A stretch of 38,779 nucleotides of DNA from assembly GCA_035623255.1 (NCBI GenBank), contig DASPTU010000062.1, positions 1-38,779 of the forward strand, in the 5' to 3' direction. Each line of letters starts with the position of its first letter. Position 1 is the stretch's first letter. Below, piece after piece: positions 1-8,263 of the stretch. Made by a program: the position numbers and the translations under genes. Below the pieces are notes generated by a model, which had not been told where the DNA came from, searched no databases, and worked only from the letters and a program-made list of their open reading frames with translations. This DNA is from JAFAGX01 sp035623255. GTDB lineage: Bacteria > Acidobacteriota > Terriglobia > Terriglobales > Acidobacteriaceae.

Positions 1-139
1 GGAGGAAACTGGACTTTTTCAACAGCCAAGCCTGGTTACAACAGTTGGCAGATCGGCGCACGTTCCGCACGGCCATCTGTCCAACATGCGATTCAGGGGA
101 TGTTCTCAGTGTTTCGTTCGGCCTGCAATTCGGCGCTGT

Positions 140-2713
140 CTACCTTAGACCGTCAACCACGTACAAGTCCGATAACAGACGTACAACAGAATAGGCGTAG
201 GACTTGCCATCCGCGCTGAACTTAACGTCGGCAATGCTCTGCGCGCCCGCCGGGTCCGCCGGCATAATTTCCATCCACCGATCGCGGCGGCCAGTCGCGA
301 TGTCCACGTGAGTGACCTTGGCGGGCACGTCATGTGTAATCGCCAGAACGCTCTTGCCGTCGGGCATGAAATGCCGGACACTTTCTTCAAACTTCACATT
401 GGGGCTGAATTTCTGCGGCTCGCCACCGGCGATCGGATAGAACCAGCGCTGCCGCTGGGCGTCAACCGCGGCAACGGACTTGCCATCGGGGGTGACGGTC
501 CAACCTACGGTGTCCTCAATCGTAATCGGGCGCGACGTTCCACTTTCGATATCAAGCACGTAGCTGCGCCGCCCGTGTCCTGGCTCCGCCGCGTTATACA
601 TAACGGACTTGCTGTCCGGCAGCCAAGCAGCTCCGAAATGGTCGATCTTGTCATCGGTCAACTGGCGCGTTTCGCCCACGCCGGTGGGCAACAGCATTAA
701 CTTGGCAGGACTGCCGACTTCCGCGATCACCCATTTTCCATCGGGAGAAAGCGCGCCATTGCTACCTTCCCCGAGGCGCACGGCCGGCGATCCGTCGGTG
801 CCGCGCAGGTAAATACTGTAGTTTGTGCCCACCGCCCTCCCTGTCTCCGAGAACAGGATAGTTTTGCCATCGGATGAAATGTCCGCTATGTACGACCAGT
901 CAAACCACGACAGGCTGCGCTCGTGAGTTTCACCCGGTGCTAGCGCGTATATGCCCATCCGAAATTTATCCGCTGTGACCAGAACCAGGCCACTGCGGCT
1001 GATGTCGTGAATCGTCAGGTCTTCGGGCGGAGAATAGACGAGGCGTTCCTTGCCAGAGAAGTCCAAAGCATAGAGGGCAAGCGACGAAGCGCCAGGCGAC
1101 GCTGTAAACCAGACTTCCTTGCCGTTTGCGCTCCATGCCAGTCCCCGCAAGGCGGGATAGAAAGATGAACTGACTTTACGATTCCCCTGCCGGTCTAGGA
1201 TAACGATGCGGCCGTCGTTACCGGTCAGGATATGATCGGCAATGGCGAGGAACTCTCCCGAAGGCGAGAAGCGCACGTCGCTTACCCACCCATTCGGCTC
1301 GTAGATCACGTGGCCGACGGGATATTCCAGCGACCCAAGGTGGTTGAGATCGCTTTTGCCGCGTCGAACAATCGCCAGCGACTGACCGTCGCGTGCCCAG
1401 TCTGCCCAGGCGACATTTTCCAGCACCTCGCGTGGCGCGCCTCCCGCCAGCGGGACCCGCGCCAAAGTCCCCGACTGGATGTGGTGCGTGTACGGTGTCG
1501 GGCGCAGGCAAATCGCCATTTCCCCCGAGGACGAGATGGACAGGATCTGCCCGGGAGGCAAACCCATGCTGCGGGAATCGGTACTGTCGAAGCGAGTCGA
1601 GAACAACTCCTGCGGCTGGCCCTCCCAAGCGGCACCATAGACGATGGTCTGCGCGTCAGGAGCGAAGCGTGCACCCCAGATGGTGCCGTTGCGAAAGGTG
1701 ATTTCATGGAAGGTCGGATTTGCGGCGGCCCCGCGCCAGGCGTAGCGGCCTACTCCAGCCCCGACTGCGAGCAACACTAATCCCGCCAGTACCGGGGCCA
1801 GCCAGTGGCGCGTAGCCTTCTCTGGCGGTATCGAATTCATACTGCCCCGGCTGGAGACCGACGTATCGCTGATTGCCTCGAGACTAAAGCCAACGTCGCG
1901 AGCTGATTGAAAGCGCTCCGCCGGATTCTTCTCCAGGCAATGTCGCACAATGCTTTCCAGCGCAGGCAAGACATTGCGATTGGTCTCGAAAAGATCGGGT
2001 GGCTCTTCCTTCAGAATCGCACTCATGGTGTCGGCTGCAGAATCCCCGTGGAAGGCGCGTTTGCCCGAAAGCATTTCGTAAAGAATTGCGCCGAAGGCAA
2101 AAATGTCAGAACGCTGGTCCGCCGCTTTGCCTCGCACCTGCTCGGGGGACATGTAGCCCACAGTACCCAATACTGTTCCCGCCTCAGTCGCAACTTGCAT
2201 GGTGGGGGCATCGGCGGACAGTTCCGCTCCCGGACGAGTGACCTTGGCGAGCCCGAAGTCGAGGATCTTCGCGCCACCATCGTTGGTAAGGAAGATGTTC
2301 TCCGGCTTCAGATCACGATGAACGATGTTCTTTTCGTGCGCTGCGGCTAGCCCACGCGCGATTTGCTGCGCGTACTCAATGGCCTTGCGCGAGCTGAGCG
2401 GGCCAGCGCGCAGCCGGTCGCGCAGAGTCTCTCCCTCGAGTAATTCGCAGACGACGTAGGGCGTACCGCGGTCGTCGCCAATGTCATGGATGGCGAGAAT
2501 ATTGGGATGGTTCAGCGCGGCTGTGGCGCGGGATTCTTGCGTGAAACGCTGCAAACGCTCCGGGTCACTGGAAAAAGATGCGGGGAGTATTTTGATAGCG
2601 ACGTTGCGGTGAAGCCGCGCATCGAACGCGCGATACACCTCGCCCATGCCGCCGGCACCGAGCGAAGTCTGAATTTCATAAGGGCCGAGTTTGGTTCCGG
2701 GGTTGAGGCCCAT
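140..2713 (-). CDS. Membrane Ser/Thr protein kinase with TolB/WD40-like C-terminal sensor domain
   Basis: An 857-aa Hanks-type kinase. The glycine loop GAGGMGEVY is at residues 19-27, the ATP lysine is K41 in VAIK, the catalytic loop HRDLKPEN is at 132-139 and DFG is at 152-154, so the kinase should be active. A single membrane helix lies near residues 305-325. The remaining ~530 residues carry repeats of the PD40/TolB propeller type (for example FAPDAQTIVYG, FSPSGEFLAI, SPDGKWVIA). The likely topology is a cytoplasmic kinase and an external propeller that could sense ligands or cell-wall material; this is inference. The ATG at 2713 is used because an ideal TATAAT ends only 11 bp upstream. 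This architecture is very common in Acidobacteriota. The substrate is unknown. Confidence 0.95.
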   Translation of the reverse strand: MGLNPGTKLGPYEIQTSLGAGGMGEVYRAFDARLHRNVAIKILPASFSSDPERLQRFTQESRATAALNHPNILAIHDIGDDRGTPYVVCELLEGETLRDRLRAGPLSSRKAIEYAQQIARGLAAAHEKNIVHRDLKPENIFLTNDGGAKILDFGLAKVTRPGAELSADAPTMQVATEAGTVLGTVGYMSPEQVRGKAADQRSDIFAFGAILYEMLSGKRAFHGDSAADTMSAILKEEPPDLFETNRNVLPALESIVRHCLEKNPAERFQSARDVGFSLEAISDTSVSSRGSMNSIPPEKATRHWLAPVLAGLVLLAVGAGVGRYAWRGAAANPTFHEITFRNGTIWGARFAPDAQTIVYGAAWEGQPQELFSTRFDSTDSRSMGLPPGQILSISSSGEMAICLRPTPYTHHIQSGTLARVPLAGGAPREVLENVAWADWARDGQSLAIVRRGKSDLNHLGSLEYPVGHVIYEPNGWVSDVRFSPSGEFLAIADHILTGNDGRIVILDRQGNRKVSSSFYPALRGLAWSANGKEVWFTASPGASSLALYALDFSGKERLVYSPPEDLTIHDISRSGLVLVTADKFRMGIYALAPGETHERSLSWFDWSYIADISSDGKTILFSETGRAVGTNYSIYLRGTDGSPAVRLGEGSNGALSPDGKWVIAEVGSPAKLMLLPTGVGETRQLTDDKIDHFGAAWLPDSKSVMYNAAEPGHGRRSYVLDIESGTSRPITIEDTVGWTVTPDGKSVAAVDAQRQRWFYPIAGGEPQKFSPNVKFEESVRHFMPDGKSVLAITHDVPAKVTHVDIATGRRDRWMEIMPADPAGAQSIADVKFSADGKSYAYSVVRLLSDLYVVDGLR

Positions 2714-2724
2714 CAGTGCGCGTA

Positions 2725-2730
2725 ATTATA
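2725..2730 (-). promoter_or_regulatory. -10 element TATAAT of the kinase gene
   Basis: A perfect TATAAT lies on the minus strand 11 bp before the kinase ATG. No good -35 is seen at 16-18 bp. If it is used, transcription would start about 5 nt before the ATG, giving a nearly leaderless mRNA, which fits the absence of a Shine-Dalgarno sequence. Confidence 0.4.
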
Positions 2731-3001
2731 GCCTGCGTAAAGGCTTAGGAAGCCGTGCCACTCCTTATTCGTTGGGAAACAGGGACCAAGTTGGCGAAAA
2801 ATCGCCATCGCGACGTTTTGACCCGGTCCGTCGCGTGTAAACGCCGCTCACGGCTTCTTAAGGATCGGTGGCTGTTTTGGTGGCTGTTGGTTTTGAGATT
2901 CCTTGCGCTTAGGTGCATCCCCGAGCAACAACTAAATCTGTAACCAGTTGATTCCGTTGCACGCTGCAGCTGCCTGCATTTCCGTGCAAGGACTCGGAAC
3001 G

Positions 3002-3049
3002 GATTTCTAATCCGAGGGTTGCAGGTTCGATTCCTGCCGCGCCTACCAG
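3002..3049 (+). repeat. tRNA-Arg(UCU) 3'-half, copy 1 (candidate att remnant)
   Basis: The segment contains anticodon loop TTTCTAA (anticodon TCT at 3006-3008), a variable region, a perfect T-arm (GCAGG, loop TTCGATT, CCTGC), the 3' acceptor strand CGCGCCT, discriminator A and encoded CCA. The matching 5' acceptor strand AGGCGCG and a D-arm are absent upstream, so this is not a functional tRNA gene. The same sequence recurs at 14968-15015 with one mismatch and, more diverged, at 20237-20282. Such 3' halves, beginning in the anticodon arm, are what tyrosine recombinases leave when an element integrates into a tRNA gene. Confidence 0.8.
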
Positions 3050-3089
3050 GTTTTTCTACAGCTTACGGTCCGATCTCAGTTCGAGTCAT

Positions 3090-3108
3090 TGCAAGTTTAG
3101 TGCAAGTT
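3090..3108 (+). repeat. Short direct repeat TGCAAGTT, 11-bp period
   Basis: TGCAAGTT occurs at 3090-3097 and 3101-3108, and TGCAAG also at 2985-2990, on the other side of the tRNA fragment. Phased short repeats beside an att-like core could be integrase arm-type sites, but no integrase gene is present and the repeats are short. Confidence 0.3.
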
Positions 3109-3122
3109 CGCACCGTACAACA

Positions 3123-3884
3123 TTAAATGCCTGCGTACCAGGCATATCCGGCGTCCGAAGCGGAGCCGCCGGTCCCCCCTTTACCGAACGGCTTCGGGTT
3201 ATCCGTAAGAGTCAGCTGATTGAGATACTTGATGTTCTTATATCCGAGCTGTCGCGCGACGCGCAGGCGCAGCGGGCCGCCGAAGGGAACAGGAAGCTGG
3301 GCACCATTCATGCCGGTGGCCACGAGCGTTTGCGGATGCAGCGCATCCGTCATATCGATGCTTTCCCACCAACCGTGTTGGAACGAACGGTAAACAACGT
3401 ATCGCGCCTGCGGCAGCGCGCCCACGCGATCGAGGATGTAAGACAGCGGTACTCCCGTCCATTCCGCGATATACGTCCAACCCTCCTCGCAGCCAATCAT
3501 TGTTATCTGCGACCTGGTAGGGAAGCTCCTGATCTCGGCGAGAGAAAATTTCGCCGGATGCGCGGCCATGCCGTCCACCGTCAGGTGCCACTCGGCAAAA
3601 CCACCGGCCTCCAACCGCTTGAATTCATCGCCCAAGGGATCGACTTCATTGGCGAACGGATTGTTCGAAATCTGGTTACGCGAAAATTCGCGGGCCATCG
3701 CATGGCTACCCAAAATTCGCTGCGCCGCGTAGGTCAGAGCTTCGCCTGCGCCGAAGCGCACGCCGGCATCCGGAGCAATGAGCCCATGGCGCTGGGCAAG
3801 TTTGGCAGCAAACGCAATTCCAGAAACGCCGGCAGCAGCAGCTATTCCGGTGGTGATCAATGTGCGTCGAGTGATTTCGCTCAT
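3123..3884 (-). CDS. Molybdopterin-dependent oxidoreductase, MsrP/YedY-like
   Basis: A 253-aa protein of the sulfite-oxidase fold. The N-terminus MSEITRRTLITTG has twin arginines followed by a hydrophobic stretch, indicating Tat export with folded cofactor. The molybdenum-ligating cysteine is C132 in MIGCEEGW. The tail LNQLTLTDNPKPFG also resembles the family. AAGGAG lies 7 nt before the ATG. The stop codon of the upstream cytochrome b gene is 4 nt away, so the two are one operon. In E. coli MsrP reduces methionine sulfoxide in the periplasm using electrons from the membrane haem protein MsrQ; here the partner is a different cytochrome b type, so the substrate (protein Met-SO, another S/N-oxide, or an oxidase reaction) is open. 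Confidence 0.85.
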   Translation of the reverse strand: MSEITRRTLITTGIAAAAGVSGIAFAAKLAQRHGLIAPDAGVRFGAGEALTYAAQRILGSHAMAREFSRNQISNNPFANEVDPLGDEFKRLEAGGFAEWHLTVDGMAAHPAKFSLAEIRSFPTRSQITMIGCEEGWTYIAEWTGVPLSYILDRVGALPQARYVVYRSFQHGWWESIDMTDALHPQTLVATGMNGAQLPVPFGGPLRLRVARQLGYKNIKYLNQLTLTDNPKPFGKGGTGGSASDAGYAWYAGI

Positions 3885-3888
3885 ACCG

Positions 3889-4713
3889 TCACTCCTTCGG
3901 CGAGACGACTCTACCCGTGATCATGGCGCGCATTCGAGTGAGGAATCCCGCAAAAATAATCATGAATATGTGGACCAGCAGGAACAACACGAGCAAAACC
4001 GTAGCCAGGAAGTGCAGCGAACGCGCGGTTTGATGGCCGCCCAACAACGTAACTGCCGCCGGGAATGCCGCGTCAAATCCGAACGACATTGCGAGTCCCG
4101 TCCAGATCATCAGCGGAAACAGCACGAAGATCACGATTAGATATGTCACGCGCTGCAGCATGTTATAAGACCAGGCTTCTTCCGCAAGGGGCCGTTCAAA
4201 ACGCAAGTGGCTGACAAGCGAGCTGCCGAGTTTCTTCATTGAGAGGTCAGAGCGAGCCGGGAACACGTTGCGCCGAAAGTGTCCGCGAAAGACACCCCAG
4301 ATCACATAGAGCAATCCGGTCGCGACTAGCAGCCAGGCCGCCTCGAAATGAAGATAGCGGCTCCAACCATTCTGATCGGGCAGCACGTATCCGTAGCCGG
4401 TCGGAACCGTGCCTCGCGAAGATGGCAAGTGCAGATTCAGCCACGGACGCATGTTGACGTTGCCGGTTTCTTCCCAATAAAAACGCGGATGCGAAAGGAT
4501 GATCTCTGCCCCGGTGAGCAGCAAAGCCAGGAAGGCTAGCGTCATGAGCCAGTGGGTGATGCGAACCAGGGCGGAATGGCGTACGGGCTGGTCGCCGGAA
4601 AAAACAATAGCTGTTCGAGTGCCTGAACGGCGGTTAGCGTCGCGGTCTGGCACGGGTAAAGTAGCACTCATATTGCGCAGACGACCCCACGAAAACGTTG
4701 GACGATTGTACAT
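3889..4713 (-). CDS. Membrane cytochrome b (hydrogenase/formate dehydrogenase b-subunit type)
   Basis: A 274-aa membrane protein with about four helices. Haem-ligand candidate histidines sit in helices: HSALVRITHWL near residue 45, YLHFEAAW near 115, HFLATVLLVLFLLVHIFMIIF near 235. The pattern matches the di-haem cytochrome b family that passes quinol electrons to periplasmic molybdo-enzymes, thiosulfate reductase or NiFe hydrogenase. It is the first gene of a two-gene operon with the MsrP-like protein and probably replaces MsrQ as electron donor. The start is uncertain: the ATG at 4713 and one at 4671 (residue 15) both lack a clear Shine-Dalgarno sequence. Confidence 0.85.
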   Translation of the reverse strand: MYNRPTFSWGRLRNMSATLPVPDRDANRRSGTRTAIVFSGDQPVRHSALVRITHWLMTLAFLALLLTGAEIILSHPRFYWEETGNVNMRPWLNLHLPSSRGTVPTGYGYVLPDQNGWSRYLHFEAAWLLVATGLLYVIWGVFRGHFRRNVFPARSDLSMKKLGSSLVSHLRFERPLAEEAWSYNMLQRVTYLIVIFVLFPLMIWTGLAMSFGFDAAFPAAVTLLGGHQTARSLHFLATVLLVLFLLVHIFMIIFAGFLTRMRAMITGRVVSPKE

Positions 4714-5150
4714 CGAAAAGGATGATAGGACTTTCGGGATACGCCAATCGCACGCAAGACAAGGCCGCCAGAAGTCGCCTCGGGGACCTGAAGCCCGTTT
4801 TTGGCCAGTCTCCGTGCAGCCGACCGACCGGAAATTGGGCTCGACTTAGAACTTATCGTACTGATTGGCGGGCCAGTCTCGCGGTTTTGAAGATCAGCTG
4901 GAGTGTTCTGACCCGTTATAAAAATTCGTTACTCTAACTGATTCTTCAGCGGTTTCCAAATCGGCCAGTTGATCCGTTCTGATCCGGATGAACGCGTTCT
5001 GAACATAGAACTATCACGTTTTTATCACTACAGCCGTCCCAACGGAGACGTGAATCGGGCTCAAAACCGTCTCCGGCCATTTTGAGTGAAATGGCGATTT
5101 ACCACCAATTAGGTTCGGGAAGCAGGCGGATCACGCGATTCCCGCACCCG
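4714..5150. other. Intergenic region, nothing firm seen
   Basis: About 440 bp between divergent genes. It is AT-richer than its surroundings near 4910-5060. Several short GTTCTGA repeats are visible (around 4906, 4976, 4998) but no gene, RNA or clear promoter for the minus-strand cytochrome gene was recognised. Confidence 0.5.
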
Positions 5151-5198
5151 TGACAAAAGTCATCGGCACCGCTTTGCTCCTCTTCTATCCTCCGAAAC
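5151..5198 (+). promoter_or_regulatory. FNR-family operator and class II promoter of nirK
   Basis: TGACAAAAGTCA at 5151-5162 has the FNR-type geometry xTGAy-N4-rTCAx. TATCCT at 5186-5191 fits a -10 element with a start near 5198, which places the operator centre at -41.5, the classical class II activation position. The same 22-bp block (5149-5170) recurs before ric at 7289-7310. The -10-like hexamer lies at exactly the same distance in both. Confidence 0.8.
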
Positions 5199-5252
5199 AA
5201 AAGTGGCCTGGGGAAAGGCTGAAGTGCAGCTAAGACCACAAGGAGGTTGATC

Positions 5253-6374
5253 ATGGGCTACCGGCGGCTAGGATCGTTTTCTTATCCCGTCTGCATGGTG
5301 ATCACTCTGTTCGCAGCCGCGTGTCTTTCTCTTCGTGCGCAGAATTCCCCCGCCATGGATATGTCTTCCGGTGACCAGGTGCAGCAGCAAGCCGACACAG
5401 TCCTTCCCGTTCCCCAGGATTTTCATACGCCGGATCAGGGCGAAATCATTGATGCCGTGGACATCTCGCGCAATCCGGCCGACGGCGCGCCTCCAGTCGA
5501 CGATCGGCCGCCCCAGGTGGTGAAGGTCGCGCTCACCGCTCAGGAACTCGAAGGCAAACTCGATCCGGCTATGAAGACCACCTACCAGTATTGGACCTTC
5601 AATGGCAAGGTCCCGGGCCCGATGATCCGCGTGCGCCAAGGCGACACCGTCGAAGTCACCCTCAAGAACGAAGGCCATCTTGTGCCCCACTCCATTGACC
5701 TACACGCGGTGCTTGGTCCCGGAGGCGGAATGGGCGTCAGCGAAGCCAAACAGGGAGAAACCCGTACCTTTACCTTCGAAGCAATGCTGCCCGGGGTCTA
5801 CGTTTATCACTGCGGTACCGATTTGGCACCGCAGCACATCGCCAACGGAATGTATGGCCTGATCGTCGTTGAACCGCCCGGCGGGCTACCTCGCGTAGAT
5901 CGGGAGTTCTACGTCATGCAGGGCGAAATCTACACCGTTGAGGACATGGGCACCGAGGGCCATCAAAAAATGAGCCTGCCTAAACTTTTCAGTGAAAAGC
6001 CGGAATACTTTGTCTTTAACGGTTTCGTCAACGGAGCCAGTGGCGACCACGCCATGCATGCCAGGGTAGGAGAAACCGTGCGCATTTTCTTCGGCGTGGG
6101 CGGGCCGAACATTATTTCGTCGCCGCACATCATCGGCGAAATCATAGACCGCGTCTATCCCGAAGGTTCGTTCACCTCCCCGCCGCTCACCAACGTGCAG
6201 ACGTCAGTCGTGCCGCCGGGAGGAGCCACAGTCTTTGAACTAAAGCCGCTGGTTCCAGGAACATTTCGCCTGGTAGACCACGCATTGATTCGCGTCGCCC
6301 GTGGCCTGGTCGGCGTCCTAGAGGTTAGCGGTCCGGTCAATCCGGACTTGTTTCACGCCGGGCCAGCTCGCTAA
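5253..6374 (+). CDS. nirK: Copper-containing nitrite reductase, AniA-like (NO-forming)
   Basis: A 373-aa two-cupredoxin protein with an N-terminal signal sequence (cleavage near LRAQ, residue 30). It reduces nitrite to nitric oxide in the periplasm or on the outer surface. All expected ligands are visible: type 1 Cu H146, C187, H195, M200; type 2 Cu H151, H186, H343; catalytic D149 and H292. The motifs PHSIDLH, YHCGTDLAPQHIANGM and PHIIGEIIDRVY resemble Neisseria AniA (class II NirK) more than the Alcaligenes type, including the shorter Cys-to-His loop. A TTG at 5247 is in frame, but AGGAGG at 5241-5246 points to ATG 5253. The FNR-type operator upstream and the regulator downstream indicate control by nitrogen oxides or low oxygen. 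No NO reductase gene is in the window. Confidence 0.95.
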   Translation: MGYRRLGSFSYPVCMVITLFAAACLSLRAQNSPAMDMSSGDQVQQQADTVLPVPQDFHTPDQGEIIDAVDISRNPADGAPPVDDRPPQVVKVALTAQELEGKLDPAMKTTYQYWTFNGKVPGPMIRVRQGDTVEVTLKNEGHLVPHSIDLHAVLGPGGGMGVSEAKQGETRTFTFEAMLPGVYVYHCGTDLAPQHIANGMYGLIVVEPPGGLPRVDREFYVMQGEIYTVEDMGTEGHQKMSLPKLFSEKPEYFVFNGFVNGASGDHAMHARVGETVRIFFGVGGPNIISSPHIIGEIIDRVYPEGSFTSPPLTNVQTSVVPPGGATVFELKPLVPGTFRLVDHALIRVARGLVGVLEVSGPVNPDLFHAGPAR

Positions 6375-6497
6375 GCGATCACGCCATCGTCCTCCACGTG
6401 GGTTGCACCTATCGTTGGTACGCGCAGCTGAGGTAAACGGATCAACGAACTAAATCGATGGAAACGCGAGCGACTATCGTCCGTTAGAATAGCCAGT

Positions 6498-7202
6498 GTG
6501 GCGGGAGCCGGCATCAACCACGGTCAAACGCTGGCGAGAGTTCCCATCTTCTCTGGGCTCACAGAATCTGAACTTGCCTTTCTGGTTCAACGCGCCTTAC
6601 CCAGGCATTTTTCCGCGGGCGAAATCGTATTCAGCGAGGGCCAGGCATGCGCTGGACTCTATGTTGTTGAGTCCGGTCACGTGCGCATTTTCAAAAGCTC
6701 TTCCGGCGGACGAGAACAGGTGCTCAGCATCGATGGCCCAGGCAGTTCGGTCGCTGAGCTTCCCGTTTTCGACGGGGGAAACTATCCGGCTTCGGTAACC
6801 GCCATCGAGGATGCGACGCTCCTGTTTGTCAGCAAGGAAGACTTCCGGTCCCTTTGCCTGGCTCATCCCCAGGTTGCCCTCAAGGTGCTGCGCACGGTTG
6901 GCGCGCGCCTGCGAAAGTTGGTGGGGATTATCGAAGAACTGTCATTCACCACCGTGCGTCATCGGCTTGCGTCATTTCTGCTTCGTCTCGCTCAAAAGGA
7001 AGGCAAGCGCGTGGACGGGGGAGTGCAAATCACACTGCCTGCGAGTAATCAGGAACTGGCAGCACAGATTGGCACGGTGCGCGAACTCGTTTCGCGTAAC
7101 CTTTCCTGGCTACAAGCGCAGGGAAAAATCAAGATCGACGGCCGCAATATCACTATCTGCGATCTCAATGCCCTGGAAACCGAAATCGAAGGTGCTGACT
7201 AA
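6498..7202 (+). CDS. Crp/Fnr-family transcriptional regulator
   Basis: A 234-aa regulator. Residues ~15-135 form the cyclic-nucleotide-binding-like sensor domain, followed by a dimer helix and a C-terminal winged helix. The recognition helix VRELVSRNL (E196, S199, R200) carries the E-xx-SR signature of FNR/DNR/NNR proteins that read TGA in half-sites, matching the operators at 5151 and 7291. FNR's N-terminal four-cysteine cluster is missing: only C51, C120 and C221 are seen. It therefore probably does not bind a 4Fe-4S cluster as FNR does; a DNR-like NO/haem sensor is one option. It sits between its two likely targets, nirK and ric. The start is a GTG at 6498 with no clear ribosome site. Confidence 0.9.
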   Translation: MAGAGINHGQTLARVPIFSGLTESELAFLVQRALPRHFSAGEIVFSEGQACAGLYVVESGHVRIFKSSSGGREQVLSIDGPGSSVAELPVFDGGNYPASVTAIEDATLLFVSKEDFRSLCLAHPQVALKVLRTVGARLRKLVGIIEELSFTTVRHRLASFLLRLAQKEGKRVDGGVQITLPASNQELAAQIGTVRELVSRNLSWLQAQGKIKIDGRNITICDLNALETEIEGAD

Positions 7203-7290
7203 AATCCGGTCGGGGGTTGTTTTTAAGCTTTCTCCGCGGTGCAGGCTCAATAAGAATTGCCTTTCTGTCACCACTGCCATCGCGCTCGCG

Positions 7291-7338
7291 TGACAAAAGT
7301 CATCGGCACCACTGCACCTTTTAGCTAACCTCCTGAAC
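7291..7338 (+). promoter_or_regulatory. FNR-family operator and class II promoter of ric
   Basis: TGACAAAAGTCA at 7291-7302 is identical to the nirK operator. TAACCT at 7326-7331 occupies the same offset as the nirK -10 element, with a predicted start near 7338. The regulator gene ends about 90 bp upstream. Confidence 0.8.
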
Positions 7339-7385
7339 ATCGACCGCCCGCGAAGATTCGCGAATTGCGATCGCAGGAGGACACC

Positions 7386-8111
7386 ATGAGAACAACCACC
7401 GAGAGAACGGTGAAGGAATTGGTCTTGGAAAATCCGGATGTCGCAAGGATCTTTGAAAAGCTGGGAATTGACTATTGCTGCGGTGGCAACAGATCTCTCG
7501 ACGAAGCATGCCGCGCGGCCAACCTGCCAATGGGCAAGGTTCTGAATTCGCTGAAGATGGCAGGACAGTGCGAACAACCTGCGAAAGACGCCCGTGACTG
7601 GCAGAATGAGCCGCTGGCTGATCTCATCTCGCACATTCAAGGCACGCATCACAGGTACACCCGTGAAGAGATCGCCCGGCTAGTGCCCTTGTTTGCCAAG
7701 GTTTGCTCCCAGCATGAGGAAAAGCATCCCGAACTGTTGCATCTTCGCGCGATCTTCGCTGCTTTGGCGCAGGAACTCACCGTGCACATGATGAAAGAGG
7801 AGATGGTTCTCTTTCCTTATATTGAGAGAGTGGAGGAGGCCTTCATCCAGAAGGAAACGGTTCTACCCCCGCCATTCGGGAGCGCGCAGAATCCGATCAC
7901 CATGATGGAGCACGAACACGATTCTGCCGGTAAGCAATTACGTGAGATGCGCAAGGTCAGCAACGACTATATGCCACCAGCCGACGCATGCCTGAGCTAC
8001 GAGACACTCTTTAGAGCTCTAGCGGCGTTTGAAGCCGATTTGCACCTGCATATTCATCTCGAAAACAACATCCTCTTCCCTCGTGCGATCGCGATGGAAA
8101 AGGCGGGTTGA
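7386..8111 (+). CDS. ric: Iron-sulfur cluster repair di-iron protein RIC (YtfE/ScdA/NorA-like)
   Basis: A 241-aa cytoplasmic protein. Residues 8-45 are the ScdA-N domain with the YCCGG motif (C31, C32). Residues ~78-235 are a hemerythrin-like four-helix bundle. Di-iron ligand candidates match YtfE spacing: H83, H134 and E138 in HMMKEE, H176/H178 in MEHEHD, H222 and E226 in HIHLEN. The family restores Fe-S clusters damaged by nitric oxide or oxidants. AGGAGG at 7375-7380 selects ATG 7386; the in-frame TTG at 7365 is unlikely. Its promoter repeats the nirK operator, so the cell would make the repair protein together with the NO-producing enzyme. Confidence 0.93.
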   Translation: MRTTTERTVKELVLENPDVARIFEKLGIDYCCGGNRSLDEACRAANLPMGKVLNSLKMAGQCEQPAKDARDWQNEPLADLISHIQGTHHRYTREEIARLVPLFAKVCSQHEEKHPELLHLRAIFAALAQELTVHMMKEEMVLFPYIERVEEAFIQKETVLPPPFGSAQNPITMMEHEHDSAGKQLREMRKVSNDYMPPADACLSYETLFRALAAFEADLHLHIHLENNILFPRAIAMEKAG

Positions 8112-8263
8112 TGGTAATAAGGCTCACGCCCGAAATTGTACGGGAAGTTTGCCAGCGCGCAGATAGCAAAGCTTACATTGGCGGGTCAATCAGCAGTCCT
8201 GGCGGCCATTATGTGTTGGGGCTGAAGGCAGTAGATTGCCGAGAGGTGACAATCTTTCACTGA
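8111..8263 (+). CDS. Possible 50-aa small protein coupled to ric
   Basis: The ric stop and an ATG overlap as TGATG. The new frame runs 50 codons and contains IRLTPEIVREVCQRADSKAY and GGHYVLGLKAVDC. It has no signal peptide and no recognised family. It overlaps the 3' end of the opposite-strand gene by 7 bp. It is supported by the coupling geometry and by filling most of the ric-to-stop gap; it may still be a chance ORF. Confidence 0.35.
   Translation: MVIRLTPEIVREVCQRADSKAYIGGSISSPGGHYVLGLKAVDCREVTIFH

Larger units (their letters stand above)
2714..3122. other. Intergenic region between kinase and MsrP-like gene
   Basis: No convincing gene. It holds the kinase promoter element, two small perfect stems (GGCGA/TCGCC at 2793-2806; CGCGACG/CGTCGCG at 2809-2835), the 3' half of a tRNA-Arg and a short direct repeat. 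The 62-codon ORF at 2755-2943 has no ribosome site or recognisable sequence and is not called. Confidence 0.6.

Noticed and set aside
2793..2835. Two adjacent small stems considered as a terminator or riboswitch
   Set aside because: Short stems, no T-run, no match to a known riboswitch core and placement upstream of the kinase promoter.
5247..5252. TTG start for nirK giving two extra residues
   Set aside because: The AGGAGG directly abuts this TTG, leaving no spacer; ATG 5253 has ideal spacing.
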